Source of the DNA: Deinococcus roseus
GTDB lineage: Bacteria; Deinococcota; Deinococci; Deinococcales; Deinococcaceae
Assembly: GCF_014646895.1 (NCBI RefSeq)
Contig: NZ_BMOD01000012.1
Location: 68,833 to 132,832, forward strand
Direction: 5' to 3'
DNA length: 64,000 bases
Below, in pieces: positions 17,634 to 25,765 of the stretch (positions are counted from its first letter, which is position 1; every line of letters starts with the position of its first letter). Made by a program: the position numbers and the translations under genes. The notes beneath the pieces are model-generated. The model ran no database searches. It saw only the letters and a program-made list of their open reading frames with translations, and had not been told where the DNA came from.

Positions 17634-18467
17634 TCAGAGCTTGCGGTACCCCCGCAGGTGCTCCACCTCCATGGTTTTGGGCCACACATCAGGTTGTGAA
17701 TCTGGCCCAAGTTGTGAGGGAATCTCATAAATATTCAGCATGAACTGCATCGGGTAAGCAGGGCTTTGCTCTATGGTGCGGATTTTGACGTTGTCCACAT
17801 GAAAATCAATGTGGGTTTCCGTCCAGTCCACGGCGTAGGTGTGGTAGCAGGAGGCGTCGATGGGCAGGGTGTCTTTGTAGAATTCATCCTGGATGCCGGG
17901 GTCTCCAAAAGGATGCACCCCGTAACCCACCACAGCGCTGTCCGGGGTCATCTGGTTGCCAAAAATCTCACAGATGCAGATTTCTGCGGATTTTTCGGGC
18001 TGGTCTTCAAAGCCAATCATCCACAGGGCGGCCATGTAACCCGGAATGGGCACGGCTTTCAGACGCACCTCGAAATACCCATATTGAGGGGTGTAGAGGT
18101 GCACCTCGGGTTGAGGGGTGATGACTTTCAGGTCTGGTTTGAAACGGTGCTGCCCATTCGGGCTGCCCAAAGGTCCTGAAAAACACCCGGTCTGCAGGTT
18201 GGAGACCCGCAGAGGGCCATCAAAAGCAGGGTTCCAGGGTTGCTGGTCCTGATCGATGTGCAGTTTCAGGCTGTGCCCGGTCAGGCTGTAGCGGGCTTCT
18301 GTGCGGTCCGGGGTGCTCCACTGGGGCAGGTATCGGGGCAACCAGTGCTGTCTGTTCAGGGTGTCCTGATCAAATTCCTCGGAGAATTCGAGCTGGTAAC
18401 CGGGTTTTTCCAGCGGGTTGACCGGAAAATCGCCAATGTGTTTTTCAAAGGGTGCATCAACTGTCAT
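17634..18467 (-). CDS. glycoside hydrolase family 16-like protein with altered active-site motif
   Basis: The 277-residue protein has a GH16 beta-jelly-roll pattern: LEFSEEFDQDTLNRQHWLPRY at the start, YGYFEVRLKAVPIPGYMAALWMIG, then the catalytic strand and HTYAVDWTETHIDFHVDN. The catalytic strand reads SAEICICEIFG. The two catalytic Glu positions of the ExDxxE motif are kept but the middle Asp is Cys. There is no signal peptide, unusual for GH16. I chose the ATG at 18467 because TATATT (18475-18480, minus strand) lies seven bases before it. An in-frame start at 18500 would contain that -10 box. It is divergent from the next small gene. Confidence 0.8.
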   Translation of the reverse strand: MTVDAPFEKHIGDFPVNPLEKPGYQLEFSEEFDQDTLNRQHWLPRYLPQWSTPDRTEARYSLTGHSLKLHIDQDQQPWNPAFDGPLRVSNLQTGCFSGPLGSPNGQHRFKPDLKVITPQPEVHLYTPQYGYFEVRLKAVPIPGYMAALWMIGFEDQPEKSAEICICEIFGNQMTPDSAVVGYGVHPFGDPGIQDEFYKDTLPIDASCYHTYAVDWTETHIDFHVDNVKIRTIEQSPAYPMQFMLNIYEIPSQLGPDSQPDVWPKTMEVEHLRGYRKL

Positions 18468-18474
18468 GGGGCCC

Positions 18475-18480
18475 AATATA
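18475..18480 (-). promoter_or_regulatory. -10 box TATATT of the GH16-like gene
   Basis: The box ends seven bases before the ATG at 18467 on the minus strand. It supports a leaderless transcript and the shorter start. Confidence 0.55.
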
Positions 18481-18543
18481 CCCAGAGTTTGCGCAGCCAA
18501 TGAAGACAGAAGGCAGCATTGTTATGTTGTAAACATATTTTGA

Positions 18544-18549
18544 TACAAT
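18544..18549 (+). promoter_or_regulatory. -10 box TACAAT, divergent from the GH16-like promoter
   Basis: TACAAT lies six bases before the ATG at 18556; TTGTTA at 18519-18524 is a possible -35 with a 19-base spacer. The two divergent genes share this 88-base region. Confidence 0.55.
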
Positions 18550-18555
18550 GATTTC

Positions 18556-18906
18556 ATGATTCCTGCTGCCACCACCACCCTGAACATGGTCCGCTTTGAG
18601 TTGCTGAAGGCCGAAAAACAGCTGGCCCTGCCAGATCAGCATGCCCATGCGGTCTGTCTGGAAGCCCTGTGGAAAACCTACCACCTGGCCCGCCCCCACA
18701 CCCGCCGTGAGGACAACAAAATGCCCTTCTCCGAAATCCCCCAGCCGATTGTCAATGCCAGGAACTGGTCTGTGGGTGCTGCAGAGGCCAGAAAACCCCT
18801 GCAGGCTGCCCTGAAGCTGCACCAGCAGATGCAGCAGGGGCAACTGGGCTGGACCATGTGGAACCAGCTGGCAGACCATGTTCTGGAAGCCATGCACCTG
18901 CTGTGA
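18556..18906 (+). CDS. hypothetical helical protein
   Basis: The 116-residue protein is predicted to be mostly helical (MVRFELLKAEKQLALP, EARKPLQAALKLHQQMQQGQ, NQLADHVLEAMHLL). There is no signal peptide. It is leaderless with a clear -10 box. No family is recognised. The divergent layout with the GH16-like gene does not by itself link their functions. Confidence 0.6.
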   Translation: MIPAATTTLNMVRFELLKAEKQLALPDQHAHAVCLEALWKTYHLARPHTRREDNKMPFSEIPQPIVNARNWSVGAAEARKPLQAALKLHQQMQQGQLGWTMWNQLADHVLEAMHLL

Positions 18907-19045
18907 GCACCATTGTGGGACGGGGTTTTGTTTGCCATGAACTGTAATCGCTATCGAAAACGAATTCCAGGAAACGAAAGTATCGATTTTTCAAAAGTGT
19001 TCCCATAAGGAAAAACCGTTCCAAAAAGATTTTAATGAGGATATT

Positions 19046-19073
19046 CGCAAAATGGAAAGGATTCCATTTTGCG
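19046..19073 (+). promoter_or_regulatory. perfect 12-bp inverted repeat upstream of the 19097 gene
   Basis: CGCAAAATGGAA (19046-19057), AGGA, TTCCATTTTGCG (19062-19073). It ends 11 bases before the TATCAT -10 box (19085-19090) and so covers the -35 region. It looks like an operator for a dimeric regulator. Confidence 0.65.
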
Positions 19074-19096
19074 TTGAAGTTGCGTATCATGGAAGA

Positions 19097-19561
19097 ATGA
19101 CATCAGCAGAACTTTCAAAAGAAAGAAACAAAAACTCTTTCTGGAATCTGCGAAAGGAGGGCGTGATCCTCAAGATTGATGTGTGGGCAGGCTACACCTC
19201 CAGTGCCAGCATCCTGAAAGGACTGCTGTACGGGCCACCTGAACCTCCGGCCCAGCACAGCTGGTTCATCAGCCACTTTCAGCTTCCTGCAGATGTGGAA
19301 CTGCAGGAATTTTACCGTCCCCCCGGTCAGAACATGCATCAGGTGATCAGGCAGGCCCACCTTCCTGAGGTCCTGGCCCAGCAGATCCTGCAAGACCTGG
19401 TGAGCGCCATGGTCAGCCAGCGCATCCAGCGGGTGGATGCCCTGATCCTGGGGCTTGCGCTTGCCGATCCTCCGGTGGTCACGGTGGGCCGGATGCGCAC
19501 AGCCCAGATTTTTTACCTGGGCAGGTACCAGCAAAAAAATCCAGAGCCAGAAAAAGCCTGA
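19097..19561 (+). CDS. hypothetical protein
   Basis: The 154-residue protein has no signal or membrane segment. After a basic Lys-rich start (SKERNKNSFWNLRKEG) there is a mixed alpha/beta region with WFISHFQLPADVELQEFYRPPGQNMHQVIRQAHLPEVLAQQILQDL. It may be a small ligand-binding or regulatory domain, but I do not recognise it. I chose the ATG at 19097, six bases after TATCAT. A start at 19052 would sit inside the palindrome. Regulation through the palindrome is likely. Confidence 0.6.
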   Translation: MTSAELSKERNKNSFWNLRKEGVILKIDVWAGYTSSASILKGLLYGPPEPPAQHSWFISHFQLPADVELQEFYRPPGQNMHQVIRQAHLPEVLAQQILQDLVSAMVSQRIQRVDALILGLALADPPVVTVGRMRTAQIFYLGRYQQKNPEPEKA

Positions 19562-19705
19562 AAACCCTCAGGTTTCGAGGGGCAAGGTTTGAGGCAAAGC
19601 TGTCTGGACAGCTTGACCGTTCACTGACACATTGCTGGCAATTGAAGCAGAAAAAAGGTTCCTTTTGACATGATTCTGACAGGAAATTCAGGTTAAACTC
19701 AGCCC

Positions 19706-20026
19706 ATGTCGGATGTCAGAAGTGCCCGCAAGCGCCTGAAAGATGCACAAGACCTGCTGCAGGACCCCATCCCCGAACACCACCCGGATGTGCGGCTGGC
19801 CTTGCTGTCGGCTTACCAGACCCTGACAGACCTCAGCCACCTGAATTTCGACCCTCCCCACAAGGCCCTGGTCTTTCAGGATTTTCGCCTCAACCACAAC
19901 TGGTCCCGTGATTTGATTCAGGACGCCCTGTCCTGCCTGGATGAAATGAAAACGGAATCTTCAAAACGCCTGAACCTGCTGACTGCTGCTGCAGAATACG
20001 TGCGCGAAGCTTACCTGTTGATCTGA
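19706..20026 (+). CDS. hypothetical helical protein
   Basis: The 106-residue soluble protein is helical throughout (SARKRLKDAQDLLQD, DVRLALLSAYQTLTDLSHL, LIQDALSCLDEMKTE). TAAACT (19694-19699) is six bases before the ATG and there is no ribosome site. It may be a HEPN- or four-helix-type small protein, but no diagnostic residues are visible. It is convergent with the GH43 gene. Confidence 0.6.
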   Translation: MSDVRSARKRLKDAQDLLQDPIPEHHPDVRLALLSAYQTLTDLSHLNFDPPHKALVFQDFRLNHNWSRDLIQDALSCLDEMKTESSKRLNLLTAAAEYVREAYLLI

Positions 20027-20048
20027 AGTTTCTGATGTTGTATCCATC

Positions 20049-20078
20049 AAAAAACCCTGCCAGTGAGGACTGACAGGG
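20049..20078 (-). terminator. terminator of the GH43 gene
   Basis: On the minus strand CCCTGTCAGT and ACTGGCAGGG pair around CCTC (20055-20064 with 20069-20078), followed by TTTTTT (20049-20054). Confidence 0.75.
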
Positions 20079-20105
20079 GCAAAAAACAGGGTGATTTTCT
20101 GGAAC

Positions 20106-21158
20106 TCAGGGCAGGCCTGGGTCTCCAGAAGGCAGAGGCACATCCACCCACAAAGGATCAGGGGTGCCAAAAATGGGCAGGCCATCTGCGCCCCAGGTGA
20201 TTTTCTGGGCACGGGCCAGCCTGGCCCCTCCGCATTGCTGACCGGGGAAGGCGTTGGCGTGGTACACCACCCAGTCTTCGGTGCCGTCGGGGGATTTGAA
20301 GAAACCGTTGTGCCCTGGCCCGAAAGCCTGATTGGCGTCGCTGCGGGTCAGCACCGGGTCGGGGAGTTTCATCCAGGAGGCGGGGTCCAGCAGGTTGGCA
20401 TGCACATTGGCTTTCAGCAGGCCCAGTTTATAGTCATCGGTCCAGCAGCCACTGCCAGAGAAGGCCAGAAACAGATCATCGTTGTGGTAGAGCACCACTG
20501 GCCCCTCGTTGACTGCGGCCCCCTGCATTTCCCAGAACAGGCTGGGAGTGGAAATTTCACTGCGTTCACTGGAAAGGGTCCAGGGGTTTTCCATGGAGGC
20601 GATGTAGATGTTCTGGGGTTTCTCGTAGGGCATGTGGTCCTGGGGGGTGCCACTGTAGATCAGGTAAAGTTTGCCTTCTGCTTTGAGGATGGAGGCATCA
20701 ATGGACCAGAAGTCATGCTGGGCATCGAAGACTTTGCCTTTGAGGGTGTACGGACCCATGGGGTCTGTGCTGGCACTTTCGGCCACATACATGCGCTGTT
20801 CTGAGCAGCATTTCTCCGGCCCTGCAGTGTAATAGAGGTACCAGTGTTTGCCATTGGGGCCGTCCAACAGATGAAATTCGGGTGCCCACACATTGCAGCA
20901 GCCGTCTCCTGTGGGCTGGAACACCTGCACGGCTTCAGCCTGGTCCAGTCCGGCCAGGCTGGCAGCTTTGCGGAAGCGGATGTCTGCTCCAGTGGTGTAG
21001 GTCATGTAATAAAACCCCTCATGAAACACAATGTGGGGATCTGCGCCTGCGGAAGACAGAACCGGATTGGAAAACGTTTTGGCCTGCTGGGCACTGGAAA
21101 ACCCCAGGACCAGGGCCAGCAGCAGGTGGGTGAACAGCAGCACAATTCTGGAGGGCAT
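20106..21158 (-). CDS. secreted glycoside hydrolase family 43 enzyme
   Basis: The 350-residue protein has a signal peptide (SRIVLLFTHLLLALVLGFSSAQQ). It has the five-bladed propeller pattern of GH43: GADPHIVFHEGFYYMTYT (general base Asp), WSIDASILKAEGKLYLIYSG (pKa-modulating Asp) and NEGPVVLYHNDDLFLAFSGSG (general acid Glu). Closest in style are secreted alpha-L-arabinofuranosidase/arabinanase-like members, but xylosidase activity is possible. The ATG at 21158 has AAGGA nine bases upstream; the in-frame start at 21218 adds a non-signal-like extension. Expression comes from a TTGACA-17-TTAGTA promoter that contains a dyad. Confidence 0.87.
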   Translation of the reverse strand: MPSRIVLLFTHLLLALVLGFSSAQQAKTFSNPVLSSAGADPHIVFHEGFYYMTYTTGADIRFRKAASLAGLDQAEAVQVFQPTGDGCCNVWAPEFHLLDGPNGKHWYLYYTAGPEKCCSEQRMYVAESASTDPMGPYTLKGKVFDAQHDFWSIDASILKAEGKLYLIYSGTPQDHMPYEKPQNIYIASMENPWTLSSERSEISTPSLFWEMQGAAVNEGPVVLYHNDDLFLAFSGSGCWTDDYKLGLLKANVHANLLDPASWMKLPDPVLTRSDANQAFGPGHNGFFKSPDGTEDWVVYHANAFPGQQCGGARLARAQKITWGADGLPIFGTPDPLWVDVPLPSGDPGLP

Positions 21159-21290
21159 GCAGGGAAATCCTTTCTGGTCAAAAAGCAGGCCTGACCGCGA
21201 CACAGTCAGGCCGTCCACCCGGTGGCAGGATGCAGCAGACGCCAGCAGGCAAATGCTGGTTCGTGGAAAAGGGGTGTTTTGACCCCTTCA

Positions 21291-21319
21291 TACTAACAAA
21301 TATTTTTGTTTACTGTCAA
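21291..21319 (-). promoter_or_regulatory. promoter and dyad of the GH43 gene
   Basis: Minus-strand TTGACA (21314-21319) and TTAGTA (21291-21296) are 17 bases apart. AACAAA-TATT-TTTGTT lies at 21295-21310 between them and could be a repressor site. The leader would be about 125 bases. Nothing else supportable lies in 21159-21529. Confidence 0.65.
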
Positions 21320-21523
21320 TCATTTTTTAAAATTCTGCAGGATTTTTCAGGGCAGTCAGGGAAATGTTTCAGAAATCTCCTCGCAGCAGAAGGTTTTCAG
21401 GCGAATGTTTTGGTCCTGTGGTTTGAGTGGGCGGCAAATGGCATGAATTGTGCAGATTAAAAGTGATAAAAATTGAACATAAACAAGTTTTTCTGCTGGA
21501 AACCCATTGCCATCTTGCAAACA

Positions 21524-21547
21524 CAATAAAGGGCCATTGCTGGCCCT
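21524..21547 (-). terminator. terminator of the DUF4386 gene
   Basis: AGGGCCA (21530-21536) and TGGCCCT (21541-21547) form a 7-bp stem; the minus strand continues TTATTGTG. Confidence 0.65.
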
Positions 21548-21568
21548 CTGGAAGAATGCAGATGGATT

Positions 21569-22285
21569 TTAAGCGGTCTGGGTGACCAGTGGCCGGGCAG
21601 GCCGCATCCCTTTGAAAATCAGCCACAAAGCCAGAGACAGCTCTGAAACCATGCCTGGCAGGGCCACCAGCATCAGGAAGAAGGTTTTGTACTGCTCATA
21701 ACTGGGGAGCAACAGGTGGGCAAAACCATCAATCAGGTAGGCCAGACCTGCCAGGAACAGCAACCCTCCCAGCAGTCTGGGCATGGAGCGGGAGCGGTAC
21801 ACCAGATGCCCCACCAGCAGCAAGTGCATGCCAAAAAACACCAGGGCCAGCACCCAGCCGTATTTGTAGCCTTGTAGGAACAGCAGCATCAGGGATTGGG
21901 CTTGCTCTGGGGCAAAATTGCCATTCAGAACCAGCAGCACCATCACATGGTTCAGTGCCACCACGCCATACATGGCGGCATACACCAGCCTGAAAGCGGC
22001 TGCCAGCAAACTGAGTCCTGCATGGGTAGGTTTCAGCAGCAGGTACAGGCACACCGCCACCACGATGTCCAGCACCACAATCAGCAAATCTGCTGCAATG
22101 CTGCCCCGAAAAAGCTGCGGTGAGGCCAGCAGGTTTTGCAGCGTCAGGGTGGCATTTTCGGCAACAATCAATCTGGAGCGCACAAAAAATTCTGCGAAGA
22201 AGGCCAACAGGGCCATCAGGAGCAGGCTGCTTCCTGCAATTCGGGCGGTGGTGCTGGACATGGGTAGGGGGGTTGGCTGGTTCAT
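21569..22285 (-). CDS. DUF4386-type integral membrane protein
   Basis: The 238-residue protein has about six hydrophobic segments (AGSSLLLMALLAFFAEFFV, IVVLDIVVAVCLYLLL, YAAMYGVVALNHVMVLLVL, WVLALVFFGMHLLLVGHLV, LLFLAGLAYLIDGFAHLLL, FFLMLVALPGMVSELSLALWLIF). The pattern fits DUF4386 proteins, whose function is unknown. CAGGAG precedes the ATG. It is divergent from a TetR gene and shares a symmetric promoter with it, so it is very probably the repressor's target. Confidence 0.8.
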   Translation of the reverse strand: MNQPTPLPMSSTTARIAGSSLLLMALLAFFAEFFVRSRLIVAENATLTLQNLLASPQLFRGSIAADLLIVVLDIVVAVCLYLLLKPTHAGLSLLAAAFRLVYAAMYGVVALNHVMVLLVLNGNFAPEQAQSLMLLFLQGYKYGWVLALVFFGMHLLLVGHLVYRSRSMPRLLGGLLFLAGLAYLIDGFAHLLLPSYEQYKTFFLMLVALPGMVSELSLALWLIFKGMRPARPLVTQTA

Positions 22286-22328
22286 GGGGTTCTCCTGAAG
22301 ACTGCAGGAGCAGAAAGTTGGCTTTCTG

Positions 22329-22382
22329 CTCTTGACAGGCTTACACTGTAATCCTAAGCTTACGGTGTAAGCCTGTCAAGAG
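22329..22382. promoter_or_regulatory. mirror-symmetric divergent promoter with two TetR operators
   Basis: CTCTTGACAGGCTTACAC (22329-22346) and GTGTAAGCCTGTCAAGAG (22365-22382) are perfect 18-bp arms. Each arm carries TTGACA as a -35; the -10s are TAAGCT (22355-22360, plus) and TAGGAT (22351-22356, minus), each at 17 bases. Two dyads, TTACACTGTAA (22341-22351) and TTACGGTGTAA (22360-22370), are 19 bases apart and cover both promoters. Confidence 0.85.
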
Positions 22383-22428
22383 GGGGATGCCCGAAATGCC
22401 CTACAATGAACCCACAGCAGGAGGCCCC

Positions 22429-23094
22429 ATGACCACGCCCAGCGATCCCACTGCCCCCCGAACCCCCCTGAGCAAACAGCGTGTGCTGCAAGCCGCACTC
22501 AGGTTTGCAGACCAGCACGGTCTGGAAACCCTCAGCATGCGCAGGCTGGGACAGGAACTGGGGGTGGAGGCCATGTCGCTCTACAAGCATGTGGCCAACA
22601 AAGAAGCCCTGCTGGACGGCCTTGCAGATCTGTTGATCGCTGAAATTGAGGTGCCTGCAGAAGCCGCAGACTGGCAGGAGGCCATGCGCAAGCGGGCACA
22701 ATCTGCCCACCAGATGCTGCTGCGCCACCCCTGGGGGAAAGCCCTGATGGGAGCACGGCTGAACATTGGTCCGGCGATGGTGCGCTATGTGGATGTCACG
22801 CTGGGCTGGCTGCTGAATGCAGGTTTTTCGGTGGGTCATGCGCTGGATGCCTGGCATGCCCTGGACAGCTACATCTATGGTTATGCCCTGCAGGAACTGA
22901 ACTTGCCCTTTGAACCTGAGCAGTCTGCAGACATCGCTGCTGCTTTTCTGTCCCATTTGCCTGCAGAGGTGTTCCCGCACTTTCATCGGGTGGTGGGCCA
23001 GATCATGACGTCAGGCCGCACCGAAAGCTTTGAGTTTGGTCTGGATTTGCTGCTTGCAGGTCTGGAACGGGTCAGGACCGGGCAAAAAATCTAA
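22429..23094 (+). CDS. TetR-family repressor with TetR-class C-terminal domain
   Basis: The 221-residue protein has an N-terminal helix-turn-helix (LETLSMRRLGQELGVEAMSLYKHVANKEALLDGLADLL, about 28-65). Its C-terminal half resembles the tetracycline-repressor C domain group (MRKRAQSAHQMLLRHPWGKALM, DAWHALDSYIYGYALQE). GCAGGAGG lies four bases before the ATG at 22429; an upstream ATG at 22387 lacks a ribosome site. It should bind the two TTAC-TGTAA dyads upstream and repress itself and the divergent DUF4386 gene. Confidence 0.9.
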   Translation: MTTPSDPTAPRTPLSKQRVLQAALRFADQHGLETLSMRRLGQELGVEAMSLYKHVANKEALLDGLADLLIAEIEVPAEAADWQEAMRKRAQSAHQMLLRHPWGKALMGARLNIGPAMVRYVDVTLGWLLNAGFSVGHALDAWHALDSYIYGYALQELNLPFEPEQSADIAAAFLSHLPAEVFPHFHRVVGQIMTSGRTESFEFGLDLLLAGLERVRTGQKI

Positions 23095-23158
23095 TCCCGA
23101 TCCAGTGTTTTTAGACCCCATTGCAGTCTGTGGTCAGGATCGGCCTAAAATGGAAGGG

Positions 23159-24592
23159 ATGCTCAACACGGAACAGTTGAAAATGTTCATCAACAGCATG
23201 CCTGGCTGGGTGCTCTTGCTGGACCACGAAGCCGAATGCTTTCTGTTCAACCAGGCTTTTGCAGACAACCTGTTCTCTTTTCCCAGCAGTGGCAAGCTGG
23301 GGGCCACATCCAGAGACACCAGCGTTCCCTTCTGGTTTCAGCACCTGCAGACCACCTTTGAGAATGGCCGTCCGGTGGACATCAACCAGATCATCCGTGA
23401 AGTGCTGCACCTGGGGGTGGCCCAGCAGCACCGGGTGCAGCTGGAGCTGCAAGAAGGCCCGCAGTGGGCCACCTTGCAGGTCACCCTGCTGCCTGCCTCC
23501 AATTCCACAGACACGGTGTATTGTGTGCAATTCCAGTTTGAAGCCAGCAATGTGGCAGACCTTTCCCGGCAGAACCACCAGCTGGAGCAGGAACTGGGCC
23601 TCCTGAAACGGCTGCAAGTGCTGCTGGCCCACAACGACAGCCTGGAGGGGGTGTTCAGCACCGTGGTGAATGCCACCTTCGAGATCATGGACCATGCGCT
23701 GGTGTATGTGGTCTTTGAAGAAGCGGGGCAATTGCGGCTGGGACCTTCCAGAGGAGGAAAGCCCGATCCGGCCGTGCTGTCCCTGCCCAACACGGCTGTA
23801 AGGCGTGCCCTCAGCACCCATGAAATTTTGCATCTTGAGAACACCATGAATGCCCCCGCAGGGCTGCACCTTCCTGCTGATCTGGTTTCTTTGCTGGCGG
23901 TTCCTTTTGGACGCTCCAGACAGACCCATGGGGTCCTGATGGTGGAAAGCCGGGATTTGCCCCTGAATAGGCGCAACCTGCAGGCCCTGCAGATGGTGGT
24001 CAGCCACCTGAATGTCGCGCTGGACACCGTGGCCCTGCACCACCGGGTCAACGATGACCTGCGCAGGCTCACCGCCCTGTACGGGGTCAGTCAGGCCATT
24101 CACCAGCACCGCTCCCGGCAGGGATTGCTGGAAGACATTGCCCAGCGGGTGCAAGAAGCCCTCCTGGTGCGCTGGAGCCTGATTTTCACGCTCACAAAAG
24201 ACGGTCAGGGGGTGGCCAATGCAGCAGGTGCGGCCCGCTCTGCCCCCAACCTTTCTCTGGCCCTGGATTTTCAGGAATTGCAGGCTGGACTCTCTGGCTG
24301 GGTGATGCGGGAACGCAAACCTGCCCTCTCGCTGAAGAATGTGCCAGATGACCGGGAAAGCCCACTGGTGCAGGAACGCCGCCGCCAGCAGCAAATCGGC
24401 TCGGTGATTGTGGCCCCCCTGCTGGACCCGGAAACCCCCAGGGTGCTGGGCACCCTCACGGTGCTGAATGGCCTGCAGGATCCCGATTTCACAGATGCAG
24501 ACGTGCAACTGGTGATGAGTGTGGCCCATCAGGTGGCGGTTTCCCTGTCGCAACGTGAATTGCTGGACCGTTTGCTGCATCTGGGCAGATGA
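23159..24592 (+). CDS. PAS/GAF-domain sensory protein
   Basis: The 477-residue protein has an N-terminal PAS-like domain (INSMPGWVLLLDHEAECFLFNQAFADNLF, about 1-135), a short coiled segment, and two GAF domains (about 155-290 and 305-470; the second has the typical ending IGSVIVAPLLDPETPRVLGTLTVLN). No kinase, HTH or GGDEF output is present, so it must act through a partner. TAAAAT (23146-23151) is seven bases before the ATG at 23159. The alternative ATG at 23150 overlaps that -10 box. It precedes the DprA-like gene by 39 bases. Confidence 0.82.
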   Translation: MLNTEQLKMFINSMPGWVLLLDHEAECFLFNQAFADNLFSFPSSGKLGATSRDTSVPFWFQHLQTTFENGRPVDINQIIREVLHLGVAQQHRVQLELQEGPQWATLQVTLLPASNSTDTVYCVQFQFEASNVADLSRQNHQLEQELGLLKRLQVLLAHNDSLEGVFSTVVNATFEIMDHALVYVVFEEAGQLRLGPSRGGKPDPAVLSLPNTAVRRALSTHEILHLENTMNAPAGLHLPADLVSLLAVPFGRSRQTHGVLMVESRDLPLNRRNLQALQMVVSHLNVALDTVALHHRVNDDLRRLTALYGVSQAIHQHRSRQGLLEDIAQRVQEALLVRWSLIFTLTKDGQGVANAAGAARSAPNLSLALDFQELQAGLSGWVMRERKPALSLKNVPDDRESPLVQERRRQQQIGSVIVAPLLDPETPRVLGTLTVLNGLQDPDFTDADVQLVMSVAHQVAVSLSQRELLDRLLHLGR

Positions 24593-24631
24593 ACACACAC
24601 GGAAGGTGCCGCTGACCCTCAAAATGAACCC

Positions 24632-25603
24632 ATGACCTCAGCCATCTCCGGAGTGACCCTCAAGATCCTCACGTTGCTGGAACTGCCAAAAGTGGGCCAG
24701 CAGACCGTCAAGAAACTGCTGCAGTACCCGCACTTGCAGGCCACACAGGACCTGCAGGAACTCGGATTTCTGGACCCCAGGTTGTATCAGGCGCTGTCTC
24801 AGCCTCAGGTCCTGCAGCAGGCCAGCGAAAATGTGCAGAAGCTGCAAGAGCAGGCCGACCAACAGGGCATGCAGGTGTTCAGCCTGCTGGACCCCCAGTA
24901 CCCAGATCTGCTCAGAACTTCCAGCGATGCCCCCCTGCTGCTGTACCTGCAGGGCAACTGGGAGGCAACAGACCGGCATTTCACGGTGGTGGGCACCCGC
25001 ACCCCCACCCGGCATGGTGAAATCACCTGTGAACGCATCACCCGGCATTTTGTGCAGCAGGGCTTCGGGGTGGTGGCCGCGCTGGTTCCGGGGTGCGCCA
25101 GCATCGGTCTGCAGACGGCTTTGCAAGAGGAGGTCCCATCTGTGGCGGTGCTGGCTGCAGGACTGGACCAGCCTCTTGCTCCGGCCCTGAACCGTATGAT
25201 TGACCAGATCCTGCAGCAGGGGGGCACCCTGATCAGTCCTTTTCCGCCTGGAACGGTCTTCCGCAACCATCAGCAGGTCCAGCGGGACCGCCTGATGACC
25301 CTGCTGGGTCTGGGGGTGCTGCTGGTGCAGAGTGGCCTGGATGGGACCAGTGTGCATCCCCTGAAAATCGCCTTGCAGGAAAACCGTCCGGTGGCTGTGC
25401 CTGCCCTCAGCCAGAGAGACCAGCAGGACGCAGCAGAGGTCACGGCCCTCAACCAGAAGTTGTTCTTGCAGGACCCTCAGGTGGCTTCTGTACTGGACCT
25501 GACCGAACAGCAGATTCAGCACATTCTTTTGCTGCATGGCAAAGAAGATTACACCCGCTTTGAGGAGCAGATGGGATTTGCTGAGATGTCCCTGAAGAAT
25601 TGA
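24632..25603 (+). CDS. divergent DprA/Smf-like protein
   Basis: The 323-residue protein aligns by pattern with DprA: VVGTRTPTRHGE for the GSRxPTxYG motif, PGCASIGLQTAL for SGxAxGID, LAPALNRMID for YPxxNxxL, and an ending ISPFPPGTVFRNHQQVQRDRLMTLLGLGVLLVQSG for the Rossmann C-half. Several key positions are changed (GID lost, and RNR becomes QRD), so it is a paralogue rather than the canonical competence protein that loads RecA on single-stranded DNA. CAAAAT six bases before the ATG suggests a leaderless start. Confidence 0.75.
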   Translation: MTSAISGVTLKILTLLELPKVGQQTVKKLLQYPHLQATQDLQELGFLDPRLYQALSQPQVLQQASENVQKLQEQADQQGMQVFSLLDPQYPDLLRTSSDAPLLLYLQGNWEATDRHFTVVGTRTPTRHGEITCERITRHFVQQGFGVVAALVPGCASIGLQTALQEEVPSVAVLAAGLDQPLAPALNRMIDQILQQGGTLISPFPPGTVFRNHQQVQRDRLMTLLGLGVLLVQSGLDGTSVHPLKIALQENRPVAVPALSQRDQQDAAEVTALNQKLFLQDPQVASVLDLTEQQIQHILLLHGKEDYTRFEEQMGFAEMSLKN

Positions 25604-25631
25604 TTGATTTCCTGCAGGGCAAAAATAAGAT
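25604..25631 (+). promoter_or_regulatory. candidate promoter of the large kinase gene
   Basis: TTGATT (25604-25609), a 16-base spacer, and TAAGAT (25626-25631), directly after the DprA-like stop. This would give a leader of about 130 bases to the GTG at 25766. Confidence 0.5.
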
Positions 25632-25765
25632 TTTTGTTGGGTTTCCATGGGTATGCTGTGGGGGTTCACTGGCCCAGGTGGGCCGATCTTCGACCCCTCA
25701 CACACAACCTGTCTGTGCAGTCAAGGTTCTGCCTCTGGAGACGGGTTTTCCAGAAAGGCCCTGCC

